Below, one piece after another: positions 1-12,477 of a DNA stretch of 64,000 nucleotides. The stretch is from Adiantum capillus-veneris (Eukaryota > Streptophyta > Polypodiopsida > Polypodiales > Pteridaceae). The stretch covers positions 17,187,912 to 17,251,911 of the forward strand of contig CM043965.1 of the NCBI GenBank assembly GCA_014529385.2, given 5' to 3'. The stretch's first letter is position 1. Every line of letters begins with the position of its first letter. The position numbers and the translations under genes are program-made. The notes below the pieces were generated by a model, which was given only the letters and a program-made list of their open reading frames with translations, searched no databases and was not told where the DNA came from.

Positions 1-85
1 TCAACTTGGTATCACCTATATATTTGTATCTTGTCCTCAATATGAATCAGTCTTTGGGAGTGTACATGGTGTGTCTTTTGTCTCA

Positions 86-116
<31 letters not shown>

Positions 117-3100
117 ACATCACAAAAAATTTCTCACGGATCCACTCCTACTAATGATGATCTGGAAAATGTGCAAGGTGTCAAGTAACCAAGGGTACCC
201 TCTTTCCTCTATGAGCTTGCTTCCATGCTTCTCTCTCTTACAAACATGTTGCCTTTGATATTATACACAAGTTCACTTAATTGGTCATAACCTTTGCATT
301 GAGGTTTCAAAAGTTATTGACCACATAGCATAGATCACTATCCATGTTAATTCATTTTTTTTTTTCCTTTTCACTTGGCATGCGAGACATAGAGGGATGG
401 AAAAAATCCTAATACTATGAAAAATATACAAATGCCTCTTTCACGATCTATCCTTTGGGCATGCATACCTATGATTGGGTCCAATGTCATACAAAATATA
501 TAATCTTCTTTAAAAACCTCTGGAAGAACAAGATTAATCATGCATGTAATACTCCTCATATAGCTATCTCCTCAACGACATGAACTAGGAGGTGGACTTG
601 ACTAACAAGAATGGATCAAGGAAATGTATCCTCAACGGCACACACTTTTTCCATAATAAGCGGGGATGTCATTTAATTCATTTTCTTTGGAGTTCACAAT
701 TCTACAAGATGACACCCACGACTACACTAAGTGTATGTTGAGTATTAGTGTAGATAATTTTTTTTTTTATAATAGAGATATGATGTACCTTACTACCTCG
801 CTAAGTTTAAAAATAGATTTCCTCACTTTCTTATCCTTGCATATTGCACATATACTTATGGGTACAATGAAATAAAATGACAAAAGATTAAGACAAACTA
901 TTGTGTCAGTCACAAGTAAAATCCAATATCTAAACTAAATGAGGGACAACATAAAAATTACGAGTCTACTTGTAACATCTTGTGCCAATTTCAATCCATA
1001 ATATAATTGAACGGTTCCACTTTCTTTGCCTTTGTGAAATCTCCCTTTTGTGATCTCATCTATTCTATTGTTGTGCAAATAGATGCAATGGAACCCTTCA
1101 CTCTATCAAGCTTAACTTTGTTTACAATCCATAGGGCTTTAGAAAGAACAATATTTTCATTGGGGCCTTGATGTGGAGTGGAAAATATGGAAAGATATTT
1201 CATGGCCCTCAAATCCTTTCTTTTCCCTCATGAGTCCTTGCTACTTGAAAATGTACATGGGATCCAAGAGGTATTGTATTTTTAAGTTCTTCCAATATGG
1301 AAGCCTAAAAACTATGGAGTACCTTGACATAACTTTTGATGTAGTAGACGGGAGTGGATGACTACTATAGTGTTCTTCCCATTTACTAGAGCCTTGTTTT
1401 TGCTATGAATTTGGGATAGGAAAAAATCGTTATTTGGATAAATTACCTCCTGTCAGGCTCGATGCGGACAATTCTACACTCATGTCATTACAAGAAAGCT
1501 TGAAACATCAAAATATGAAGAGCAAGAAGAATGAACACAACACATTAGAAATATCTCTAAGTCCAGGATAGTCATGCATAGTACACATAAGGATACCCCT
1601 CACAATGGTCTCTCTCCTCCCTTTGGAATTGACACATCTACATCAGAGATGCCCTTCCATAACTCCTCCAACTTTTTGATGAGGGGCTCAAGGTAAATGT
1701 CAATATTTTCCACTTTCTTTTTTCTTTGCACAAGCAAAAAAAGAAATATATTGCTCTTCTTCGTTGTATCCCATGGTGGAATATTGTGGTTGATGATCAC
1801 CACTGGCCACGTTCTCCATGATGTAGACTTGGTGCCAAAGGTATTGACAAAATTAATTGTCAACTCATTGCTCAGCCCTCAACTGCAAGGTTCTAGCTAA
1901 AACTTTGGCTAGTGAGTTTGTATGTGTCTCCATGCAGATGAATTGGCATGGATACATATCAGTCCATGATTTGAGTGGTGGTTGGTGTGCCATGTGAGAA
2001 GCGCCACCATAGACTTGATTTCAAACATAAGTTGAATCCAAGGGATATTGGAAAATGCCTCAATACCTACGAGGTAAGTGAGCCTTTATCATACTAGTCT
2101 TGTAGCATGCTTATCTGCTCAAAGGACACGAGGTAGCACGCGCATATTGATTTCAATAATCTATGCAATCATGGATGCAATTATACCCCATGCAAAGTGT
2201 AGTGACTTACGATCTTGTGTGGAATGTGGTGATTTGTGGGAAGCATTCTGTGTATCAATCTACAAACCCATAATAATCAATACAAGTCCATGGAGAGACC
2301 ATGAAAGAAGAGATTAATTTAGAAAAGAAAAAAGTGGAAATAGAACTTACGTGAGGAATGCATGTACATTAGCATTGCTCCAACCAAATTTTTTCGTGCA
2401 AGCTAAGGACTTCAAATGATGCTCAAAGCACCCAATGTTGTCCATCATCATAAAAACGATGTTTGAGCACTTGATAGAAACATATTCTCCATTGTTTGTG
2501 CCCATTTAGTGAATGGTCTAAAGTCCTATTTGCACATGTTGTCTTCATGTGTCAACAACTTATCAACTTTGTCAATTGAAAACATGTGCCTATACTCAAA
2601 CTAGAAGTGTCCCTGAGAGGCAAGTGGAGGAGCTGTTGAAGTAGAGTGAGGGCCACAATCATTATGCACCATCCCTTTTCTCACTCACTCTTGTTGTTAT
2701 CTTTCAATCTTGCATGCCCTCCCACCTCCATCAATAATAACAGGCCAACATGGAGCATCATCAAGCAAGGGAGGAATGGTGCTCCAATCAACTCGAGCGC
2801 TTTTTAGAGGGATCCAAAGTCCCACATGATCCAAGGCAATGCATTGTAAGCTAGAAATTGCATCTTTGCACTTGGTCCAAGGACAACAAAGTTTTCCATT
2901 GAGCCATCACTCATGCTCAAGTCTATTTGAAGGGCCACGATCATCTCAATCACCCCACACACGTGAAAGAGAGTTATAATAAATAAAACATATTTAAAAA
3001 TTCACATCTACTTTGAGAATTAAATAGTTAGTAGACTAGACTAAATATATTCTTAAATAATGAAGGAGAAGAAAGGACTAGAAGCATGCTATAAGAGAAA

Positions 3101-4467
3101 AAATTGACAACCGTCGTTATTCGACGGATTAGCAAATGAAAATGGAAAGAGAAAACATTACGTTGGCAATAATAGGGGCCAAAATAGGTGCAAAAATGTT
3201 TTTTCATCAATAGTTATGATGATAGTCGTGAATATATATTTGCAACTATTATCGTGTCTATTGTCACGCCTATTAATACGGATATTATCGCTATACGACT
3301 TTTTCAAAATAAAGGTGCTCATTTGGGTGGATAGCGTAAAATGAGTACCTTTATTTTTTACTTGCATAAAATATATGAAACATCAATTGAATTTTGAAAA
3401 GTGTATAAAATAAAATAGATAATAGACTTTGAAACCTTACCTTGACAATTTAAAGTAAAAAATGACAAGTAAGATCAAAATTTTAGCTGAGTTTTATATA
3501 CATGTTCTCATAAAGTATTTTTTTTTGTGCCACCTTTCCACTTTAAAAGAGGACTACAAAAAAAAATTATATCTCTCTAAGTCCTTGTTCTCCTCCTCCT
3601 TCTTGTCCTTGTCCATAGCTACATATGCTTCATCACCCTACTCTACATTAACCAAAACCAAATTAAACAAATTAATAACTCATAAAAATTAATATAACAT
3701 GATTTCTCCACGCTTACCGCCTATAGAGATCCACCTGTTGAGTCCAATTGCCTGTGAGAGATGTGATAGTTCTTCAAAAACCATCGCCAAGTATCTAATT
3801 CTATGTGCCACACTTGATACTTGTCCATCTGTCTGGTCGAATGACTCTGAGTGATATTTTCATAAGCTAGCAGTAACAAAATACATTCATAAACTAAAAC
3901 ATTTTTTGAAATGATTTAGGCTCCAATTTAAAAAATCTTACATATTTGTCCTTCCAAGCTCCTTTGCCTCTCAAACCATAGTGTGTGGGAGTTTTTTATG
4001 GCCCGAGAATCACGCTATTCACTATAGGATGAGCCCGTCGAAGCTTGTTTTTCCTTTTCTTGCATTGCCCACTCCCACTTTGTATCTACCATGTTGCCAC
4101 CATGATAGATCCTCCCCAGATTTGCGACCTGGTTGACACATGCATGCCATACACTTGAATGCCTGTTTCTCTTTTTCTTTTTAGCCTTCCAACCATTGTG
4201 CTGAAAAATGCTCATTGGGGACATTTGGAAATCGATCATGCAATGCTTCCTCAATGTAGCATGCATGATCGGTCTATTGGTCTCTAAATCTTACAAAACA
4301 ATTCTTATATGTCGAGTGTATAAAAACTTGAAGATGGCATCAAAATGCCATGTCCTTTGCTGTACCAAAGTTTACTTTTCCGCCAATTTTTACTCTGTAG
4401 TAGCACCCATGTGTGTCTGGCATGGTTGCACCAAGTGTCCTCGTCCTCTACATCTAAAGAGCCTACT
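1..4467. other. Long stretch without a supportable gene
   Basis: I see no coding region with family features here. Open frames are all under about 90 codons, have no recognisable motifs and often overlap on both strands. The sequence is AT-rich with homopolymer runs and a CT microsatellite near 86-116. It may be old intergenic DNA or transposon debris too decayed to classify by eye. Confidence 0.6.
86..116. repeat. (CT)n microsatellite
   Basis: Run of CT dinucleotides with a small TTT interruption. The same motif recurs in longer form in the E2 LTRs and beside the two genes at the right end of the window. Confidence 0.9.
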
Positions 4468-5376
4468 CTAAAATAGGGGTCTTTGTCTCCCCTCCACCAC
4501 CAAAATAAGCAAAGCCACATGATCCCCCGTCGCCTCACCTCTATCGGTGCTCATTGCCCTGAGATGAACATCGGCTTTCGACGATGGTTGAGTGAAGCAG
4601 GAGTCAATTGGAATGGAGTGGGGGCCTCTGATGGAAGGGAAGTGGGGCCCTACAATGGAACCATGTACATGCTTGAGTAGATCAAGACCAAACCATCTCT
4701 TTGAAATCTTTCTTATTGTTGAATCTCGGTTGTCAAGACTACTATCATACACCAAAACCCAATTGCCTTCCTCAATAGCTTTAGGTCTGAGCCTATGCCT
4801 CTTATAAAATCGGTCCTTATTCTTTAACCTTGCCTCTTTCAATTGTGCTACTGCAATATCAATATCTCGAGGCCTTCTTTCTAATTTTTGTATGCGCAAA
4901 GCAAGACGGTCTTCCCTACTCATTCCATCCTCCCAAGGCAATACATTCCATGTGTGAATTATATCTTCAATCGGCATTATACGTTTCTGACCATACATCA
5001 ACTCAAAAGGCATATAACTAGTAATTGAGATATGAGTTGTACGATCAGCCCATAAAGCATAAGGCACTAACCTAGGCCACTCTCCCATTTTACCTTTGCA
5101 GGAATTATCCAAAGCTTTAATGATACAAGGATTCCCATGCTCTAAATTACCATTTTCCTCGAGATTATATGTAGTAGTGCGAGCAAGTTTAATGCCCAAC
5201 CTAGAGGAAAAATCCCTGCCTTTTTCTACATCCAACTCACCCGTGCTCAGCGCTGTTATTTTCCCAAAACAGCCATAGTGGCAGCTAATTACATCATCCA
5301 AGAGGAACTTACATATCCCTTCTGTGCTTTTTGTTCTTAAAGCACGACCTTTAACACTAGGTTGGTAATGGGACAC
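4468..5376 (-). pseudogene. Eroded Ty3/gypsy integrase fragment
   Basis: An open frame of 302 codons on the minus strand. Its middle resembles the C-terminal half of a gypsy integrase: a W-P-x-L-V-P-Y-A-L-W-A-D-R-T block followed by S-Y-M-P-F-E-L-M-Y-G, the usual signature just after the catalytic core. A basic, R/K-rich segment and a V-L-V-Y motif typical of the region leading to the GPY/F domain come next. The catalytic D-D-E part is not convincing, and no protease, RT or gag partner lies nearby, so this is a fragment. The first codons belong to the adjacent DNA transposon at 5355-6676 and are not part of the integrase. The C-terminal 80 residues show no family features. Seen: the integrase motifs. 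Inferred: a relic of an older element. Confidence 0.6.
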
Positions 5377-6680
5377 TTTTATGTCCTGTTAAGTGACCAT
5401 TTTCCTTGAATTATGTCAAGAGTTTCAAAATGGATTTTGAGTTGCTATCTATCTAGAAATTTGTCTCATGAGCTGAAAAAAACTTGACATTTTTTTGGAA
5501 TATCAATTCCATCTTTAACCTTGTCCTTGCACAACATTTCACAACCTAAACTGTGTGAAAAAACGGGTCCTATTTTTGGCTTTTTCAACTTTTTGCAACT
5601 ATACCACTATAGAATTCATGTTTGTGAGGTCTATAATGCTAGAGAACTATCTTTAGTAGTCCTCAACATGTCCTGATGCTTCTAGGGAGAAATAAATGTT
5701 AAAGTTTTAAGTTATGACCAAATTACAAAAATTGTCAAATCCTGTTTTTTAGCCAGTTTTAGCTCTCCTATGATTTTTTTGGTGGCTTTCATGATATCCA
5801 AATTTCGTTTTGATTTTCTATGTCCCATATTGTAACATAAAGCTAATATTCCTTGAGTTTTTGGGCACCTAATACCCTATTTTGCATAGTACACAACAAT
5901 GGTTGGTTTTCTCTATTATAGAAGAAAACAAAACATTCAAGTAAATCAAGTATAGCTTTTTCAATATTGCTAGTTTCTTGTGACAACTATATGCATTTTG
6001 TAGGTAGTAACCATATCTAGTCATAAGGATCAAATTTGGCTAGATATTCAATAGTTTCTATGGGATTCTACAACTCATAATGTTGAACCCAGTTTTTTCA
6101 TGTTTGCTGTATTTAGCACTTCATCTTTGTCCCCAAGATTCCCCTTGGTAAGAGATGTATTATTCTTTTGACATGCTCCATGGCTCCTTATGAACCTAAA
6201 GGAATAAAGGGACCTAAGAAAACATGCATATATTATTTGTATTCAGCGTGGCTATAGAAACTTTGATGATAGGTTTTTGTAAAAATGGTAAAAATTCAAC
6301 TTTTTGTACCTATTTCTTTTGGAAAAACAAAAAATAGTGAGTCAGAAGCAATCATATGTTCTGATCACCAACCCATTCAAGTTAACAAGGGAATTTATCT
6401 CAAGTCCTACAAAAATCCCTAATCTTATTTTTATACAAAAAAACGTAAGAAATGACTGTTTTGATGAAAATGTACTGGTCCATCAACTTTGGAGGCTTGG
6501 TGTGACCAAAATATGAGAAATTTTACAAGTCTCTTATTTTTTCCATGTGTAGTAGGCCTTGAACTATAACCTCATGAAAGGATTTTACAAAATGAGTGGA
6601 TCTACTATGGTTTGGGAGGTTTTTTTCAAAACCCTGAAAGGACACTTTTATGTCCTGTTAAATTACCAACCTAGTGTTAA
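5351..6680. mobile_element. Non-autonomous DNA transposon with TTAA flanks
   Basis: Perfect 15-bp terminal inverted repeats, CACTAGGTTGGTAAT at 5355-5369 and its reverse complement at 6662-6676, are flanked on both sides by TTAA (5351-5354 and 6677-6680). The element is 1,322 bp without the flanks. Just inside each end lies the same 22-bp block in direct orientation (5371-5392 and 6640-6661), which contains a small hairpin, GGACA-N6-TGTCC. No transposase ORF is present, so it is non-autonomous. TTAA target duplication is typical of piggyBac, whereas the CACTA start recalls the CACTA superfamily, which makes 3-bp duplications. The flanks read TAA on the left and TTA on the right, so a 3-bp duplication does not fit. 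Superfamily is unresolved. Confidence 0.75.
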
Positions 6681-6705
6681 CTTGGTTGGTTAAGTTTTTC
6701 CGGGT

Positions 6706-7186
6706 ATAGGACTTATTTTGCAAAGCCTTTGGTATATTTTTTTTTTTGGAGCAAAGTTTTTTCATTTCAGTGTTTTTCCATAGTCTAGGGTTTTTTTCTA
6801 ATCGTTTTTGTGAAGTTTCAAATTTTGACATGGGACACCTTTTGGGAGCCAATTTTGAGGGTGCTAATGTCAAATTTTCAAAAAGGTTTTTATGTAGGAA
6901 TCGTAGATCTCAATACGAGGAAAAATATTGCTCCTTTGAGTTTTTACAGATTCCTTCATTTCGATGCTCGTTTAGTTTGGAGATAAAAGAAAAAGTGAAA
7001 AAATTCTGTTTTACGCTGCTTTTGTAGAAATTGTCAACTTGCACGGAAAGTTTTGGCTAAAATGAGGAGGATATGGATTTTTCGCATCACATGACTACCA
7101 AAGAGCGTGATGAGACGGACGAATTCATATGAGATGGCCCTGGGAAAATTATTAACCATTTGGGAGCTACGACTCGTTGAAAATGG
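6706..7186 (+). repeat. E0 left LTR (partial match)
   Basis: Matches 11962-12445 over about 480 bp, including TAGGACTTATTTTG, the TTTTTTTGGAGCAAAGTTT block and GGGAGCCAATTTTGAGGGTGC. Similarity is lost after about 7186, so the 3' boundary is uncertain. Confidence 0.65.
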
Positions 7187-10164
7187 CAAAATGAGTGTGT
7201 CACTTCAAAACATTTTTACATTCCTAAATCAAATTAGGCATGCTTTAATGTGGTAAAACACGCATCAGTTTCCACATCTCGAGTCTCGCCTGTCTAGCAA
7301 GGTATATACACGCGTGCAACTGTGGCATCCACTTTTGCATATACCCACACATCAAAAGAATCAAGAGTAATGTAGATTCACATTATACATGTGGCATAGC
7401 ACGCCAACGAGAAATATGTGTATGTGGTTGTAACAAGCAAGAAATTAACTCTCTCACTTATAGATCCAATAATTCAAATTTTAGAATTATAAAGACCTAA
7501 TCTAGCAATAGGCAGTTTTTGGCTATCCGTATTTGTCATATTGAGCTACATCACCCAAGAAAACTCACATAAACACTATGGCTATCCTCACCTTTTCATT
7601 ATACATAGGCGTCTGTGAGTTAGGGGACTTTTCCCATATCTTCTTAAAACCCTAGCTAGTCACTGGCCTAGTTGAGTTAGAAAATAAATACAAATATATT
7701 ATGGCCCATTTGTGTGTAAATATTTCATTGTATTTAGGGCCTAAATATAGAGGTTTTTATTGTGATTTTTTTGTATTTACTTAAATATTTCTACCTAGAT
7801 GTGTGTTATTTGCTTAAGTATGTGATGTACATTGCCTCATCATTACCATAATGTTTCTTACCAATGTGCATACTCTTTATTCTATAAAAATATCGTTTTA
7901 CCCAAGACTTTCTAAATTTTGTATGAATCCACTAGAAGAGAAAATCACAAAATACCTTTTACACAGCCACTTGCTAAATTACCATTTTTTCTTACTTCTT
8001 GTAAATAGGCCTAACTCAACAAAAAGAAATGAAGGTCCCCCTCATTTGATTCCATAAAATTTTATATATTTTATTTTTATACATATATTTTTTCTTACTT
8101 CTTGTAAATAGGCCTAACTCAACAAAAAGAAATGAAGGTCCCCCTCATTTGATTCCATAAAATTTTATATATTTTATTTTTATATTTATATATAGGTGAC
8201 ACTATTCTAGATTTCATGAATTGTTATATACTAACTTTTTTTTTCATCATATCCATATATCATATTTGTGAATAATCTGTGAATATTCCACATACATGCA
8301 TGTTTTCAAACCCCTAGGAATTGTTTAGGTCATGCTCTCATGCAAGGAGGGGCTCGTTTTTGAAGGATTATGCAAATTCAACAAAAGAGGGGTCATTGAA
8401 GACTTTTGTAGTGAGGAAAAACAGGCAATTTAGTGGAATTTTGGGCATCCACCTCCACTCTCAATTTGAAGAAGTGATCAAAAGACAAAATCTAGCCCAC
8501 AAGCTATATAATCACCTCAAATGTTTTCATAGTTTTTGGAGCTATCACCGGTGAGCACAATTTCTTCTTACCTCTTCTCTATATACATAAAATTCCGCAT
8601 GTAAAACCATGCTTAATCTCTGCAAACTAAGGGATTCACATCAGCCAACATCATCACTTTCATCATGGTGTTCAACCTTTGTGGTAACGAAGTAAGAAGA
8701 GAAGAAGAAGAAGAGGATTGACAGTCATTTTTGAGAACCTACACAAGTAAGTCCCAAACTTATTCACAGCTTCATCTCACAAGGATTCCATCACTTCACT
8801 CACCCATCTTCCTTCAACCATCCACCTCATTCTACCCGTTGTAAATATATCATTAACTTTTTAGTGAGTGCTAACACTAACTTACTAGCCTACTAGCATA
8901 AAGACCCATTGATCTAACTAGATAATTCTTGGCAATTTTGGGGCACTCAACTTGAAGCCACCCGGAGGCGAATGTGCAATGCAAAGTGATTGGCTTAAAT
9001 GTCATAGCTACTGGTTTTGTGAGCACCAAATGGTAGAGCAACTAAGTGGGGTATTTGAAAGCTTATGGAAGGGGTTGCACCAAGACCCACCACGGGGCAC
9101 GGTATATAACCCACATGCCATGGGAGCTACTGAGGGTGATCGATATTTAGGTGGAAGCGTGAGGGAATCTTGGTGTATCACATGGCGTAAGTTTCCTTGG
9201 GATCTTGTGGCTATGAGTACCCATGAGGGCATTGCCCTGGTGCTTATGTGCGGCGGTCGTTGAGGGTTGTGGGCGGCACTCTCATGCATAGTAGACAATG
9301 AGGTGGCAGTGTTGTAGGGGGCCATGCCCGCGTGCTAGAACGGCACCAAACCATTTTGTTGAGGGCATTTTTTCCATGGGGAACAATCACATCACCGTGA
9401 ATGGTCCTTAAGACCTAAGTGGTGGTACACATGTAGTAACTTGGAGGTGATGTCGAGTGCCAAAACAAGCAAGGACTGACATGCAGTGGTCGAGCCCAAA
9501 ATAGCAAAAATCAGCCAAAGGGGGCCAATGTTTTTTATTTGGAGGAGGTTCCTTGCATGTAGCAACTCTCTTTATTTGGTTGGAAGGGAGGTTCTAGATA
9601 GAGGAAGGAGGAGAGTCTTTTGGGAGAGAGATCGGAGCTGATGAAGCGGTGAAGGAGGAAAACCCTATGATCGAAGGTTGCATAATCAAACCCACCCTTT
9701 CCAAGTGTTGTTGACAACCCCATACCTTTGTTTTTCTTCTATTTTCTCTACTCAAATGTGCATTTGTTTTTGTCTATGTCGGCGTGGCATTGTGGTGCCT
9801 CGAACAGGCTATGGTTTGGTGCAAGGGGAGAGAGAGAGAGAGAGAGAGCGGTTGTGTGAATGTTAGATGTGTAGTTAAGATTGAAATGGTATGGTAGAAG
9901 GTTTTGCAATGTGTGCTCTATTTTGGGTCGAGAAAATTGTGTTGTGCTGAAGGTGAATCTGAGGTGTAGTGTGTCCCCTAGGCTATAGAGAGGCATTTGT
10001 GGTGTGTACCTGGGTGTGTTCCCATTACCATGCTCCATCTTTTGGTGCCCCCACTGAGTAGTGCACTCATGCTCCTATTTGAAAATGGAAGTGGTGTTCA
10101 AAGCTGACAGACGAATGGTGGATGGTCGAAGAATATTCAATGGTCGAGTTTGAATCTAGAAGAG
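7187..10164. other. Unassigned interior of E0
   Basis: No coding region is supported here. It contains a 103-bp tandem duplication (7985-8190), AT-rich stretches, and a short (GA)n tract near 9828-9848. Open frames such as one around 8952-9263 have no recognisable domain and are overlapped by an equally long frame on the other strand. It could be E0 leader plus older insertions. Confidence 0.5.
7985..8190. repeat. 103-bp tandem duplication
   Basis: Two nearly identical 103-bp copies in direct tandem. The second starts at about 8088. Both contain CTTACTTCTTGTAAATAGGC and end in a TTTATATATTTTATTTTTAT run. The near-identity implies a recent local duplication. Confidence 0.85.
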
Positions 10165-10470
10165 ATGGTGGAGCCAAGTTTTGGCCCCATATTTACAGGT
10201 GTTGAAGACCCTGAAGATTGGTTAGCCAATTTTGAATTATGGATGCTATCTATACATATGTTGATAGGTGCAAAAAATTTGCAGACAGTGCGGGTATTGA
10301 TGCATGGACGTGCAAAGATATGGTTTGATGATCTGAAGCATGATGATCAAGGTTCATGGCAGGAGCTTCAAGACCAAATTTTGAAGTGGTTTGGAAAGGT
10401 CATTACTCCAGCGGAGGCTAGTGCAAAGCTGAAAGCGGTACGCCAATATGTAAGTATATATGTTTTTTAG
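10165..10470 (+). pseudogene. E0 gag fragment
   Basis: About 100 codons with the layout of the gypsy capsid domain: a P-x-F-x-G-V-E-D-P-E-D-W-L-x-x-F-E opening, a central R-V-L-M-H-G-R-A-K-I-W-F helix and a W-x-E-L-x-D-Q-I-L-K-W-F block. Gag forms the virus-like particle that packages element RNA. The ATG at 10165 is chosen because the codons just upstream lack gag character. The frame closes at 10470 in the middle of the capsid domain, and no zinc knuckle follows. The next recognisable sequence is integrase, so an internal deletion has removed the rest of gag and most of pol. Confidence 0.65.
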
Positions 10471-10689
10471 TTTTATTGAGCAATTTGAATCCTATTCAAA
10501 GCAATAAGAGGTTGCTATTGGGGCCAAAGGCAACGAGCATCTAAAGGTGCCGAAGTTTCTAGAGTGCTTGCATCCAAAGATCAAAGAAAAGGTTGAATAC
10601 GGTGTGGATAAGTATGATGATATGGTTTATCTATTCAAGATGAAGAGAAAAAATATCAAACAAACACTAGAGCTGGGCTTGTTGAAGTC

Positions 10690-11931
10690 ACAACACTCCA
10701 TTTTTGGGACACCCTAGGTTTAACAAAACATATGCTAAAGTAAAGAGCTCTTTCTTTTGGCCGAGTATGCAAGCTGATATCTTGTTGTATGTGTGTGATT
10801 GTCTAGAATGTCAACAGGTGAAGGTTGAACAGAATAGGTTCCCTAGTGAGTTAGATCCTCTTGATGTTCCGCGTAAGAAGTGGGAATCTATATCAATGAA
10901 TTTCATCACCACATTATCTACATCTTAGAGGAAATTTTGACACTACTTTTGTTGTGTTTGATAGATTGACAAAAATGACACATTTTTTTCCAATGAAGAT
11001 GACCGATATTGCCTTGCAAGTTTACTAAATTGTTTGTCAAGGAGATTTCTTGATTGCATGGTGTGCCCAAAAACATTGTGTCTGATTGTGATTCTAAATT
11101 CACCCCAAAATTTTGGAAGGCTACTTTCTAGGCCATAGGAACATAACTAATAATGAGTACTGCTTTTCATCCTCAAACCGATGGGCAAACTGAACGGGTA
11201 AATCGGACGTTAGAAGACATTCTTAGGATGTATGTGAGTGTGAGGGAAACAAATTGGGTGGACTACTTGCCTTTTGTTGAGTTTGCTTATAGCAGATCTT
11301 GACATGTGTCTATTCAAATGGTACCTTTTGAAGCTATGCATGGTTGTAATTTCTCAACTCCCTTAAATTTTTTAGACTCTAAAAAGAATGTAGAAGTCTC
11401 AAGTCAAATGCTTGAGAAAATGGACCTAGAACTTTCCAAGATAAGACGTCACATTAAGGAAGCCCAGAAAAAGCAAAAAGTGTATTATGACAGACATAGG
11501 AGACCACAGTCCTTTGATGAAGGAGATCTGGTTTTCTTGAAGGTTGTTCCCAAGCGTACTAATTTGATTCTTGGTAAGGATAGGTGATTGTCTCCCTGGT
11601 TTGCTGGTCCTTTTAAGGTGTTGAAGAGGGTTGTGTCACTTGCTTATAAACTTGAATCGCCTCCACATGTGAAAGTTTATCTGGTTTACCATGTAAGTTT
11701 TTTGAAGAAGTATGTGGCTAATCCTCGACATGTTTTGTGGGAGAGATATAATCTTTGAGATGATGCATCATTGAAACACAACCAGAAACAATTCTTGATC
11801 GTAGAGTTAGGCAGCTTAGGAGTACAACTCTTGTTGAAGTTTTGGTTAAGTGGGATACGTATCCCATAGAAGATGCCTCTTGGGTTGATTTAGATGTTTT
11901 GCATGCTGCATACCCCTCCTTCAAACTCTAA
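10690..11931 (+). pseudogene. E0 integrase with chromodomain-like tail (broken)
   Basis: Segments in several frames reconstruct a chromovirus integrase order. First is a zinc-binding region ending C-L-E-C-Q (10704-10928), then a broken catalytic core (10929-11300, several stops). A C-terminal region at 11306-11587 carries K-V-Y-Y-D-R-H-R-R and G-D-L-V-F-L-K. Finally a chromodomain-like tail at about 11780-11931 has I-L-D-R-R-V-R-Q-L, V-L-V-K-W and E-D-A-S-W-V. In chromoviruses this tail targets insertion to marked chromatin (family knowledge). Stop codons and frameshifts make it non-functional. The right LTR starts 31 bp after the stop. Confidence 0.65.
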
Positions 11932-11961
11932 AGACATAGTTAATTTTGACAAGGGGAGAAT

Positions 11962-12477
11962 GTAATAGGACTTATTTTGAAAGTTTTTTGTATATATTTT
12001 TTTTGGAGCAAAGTTTGTTCATTTCAACATTTTTCCATAGTCTAAAGTTTTACTCTAGTCGTTTTTGTGAAGTTTCAAATTTTGACCCGAGACACCTCGG
12101 GAGCCAATTTTGAGGGTGCCAAGGTCAAAATTTGGGAAAGTTTTGTATGTAGGAATTTTATTCCTCAATAAGAGGAAAAATATTGCTTCCTTGAGTTTTT
12201 TCAGATTCCTTCATTTTGATGCGCGTTTTAGCCCATAGATTAAAGAGAAAGTGAGAAAATATTGCTTTACGCTATTTTTGTAGAAATTGTCAGCTTGCAG
12301 GGAAATTTTCAGCCAAACTAAGAAAATTATGGTTTTTTCACATCACACAACTATCGAAGAGTGCGATGGGATGGATGAATTCATATGAGGTGGACCTAGG
12401 CAAATTCGTAACTGTTTGGGAGCTACAACTCACTGAAAATGGTCGAGAATTGTGGACTCGCATGTGTGGGATGTGTT
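11962..12477 (+). repeat. E0 right LTR, truncated by E1
   Basis: Starts TGTAATAGGAC after a purine-rich tract and matches the left LTR for about 480 bp. It is interrupted at 12478 by the E1 LTR. Confidence 0.65.

Larger units (their letters stand above)
6706..12477 (+). mobile_element. E0: internally deleted chromovirus (Ty3/gypsy)
   Basis: Two related but diverged LTR segments (about 6706-7186 and 11962-12477) bracket a gag fragment and an integrase with a chromodomain-like tail. Protease, RT and RNase H are missing between 10470 and about 10690. The right LTR begins TGTAATAGGAC immediately after a purine-rich tract (ggggagaa). The right LTR is cut at 12478 by the E1 insertion, so its true end is not in view. 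The 7.2-10.1 kb interior has no recognisable retroelement genes and may hold further insertions. LTR divergence is high by eye, so the element is old. Confidence 0.65.

Noticed and set aside
8952-9325. Overlapping frames of about 105 codons on both strands
   Set aside because: Neither has a recognisable domain and each mirrors the other; no splice or promoter support.
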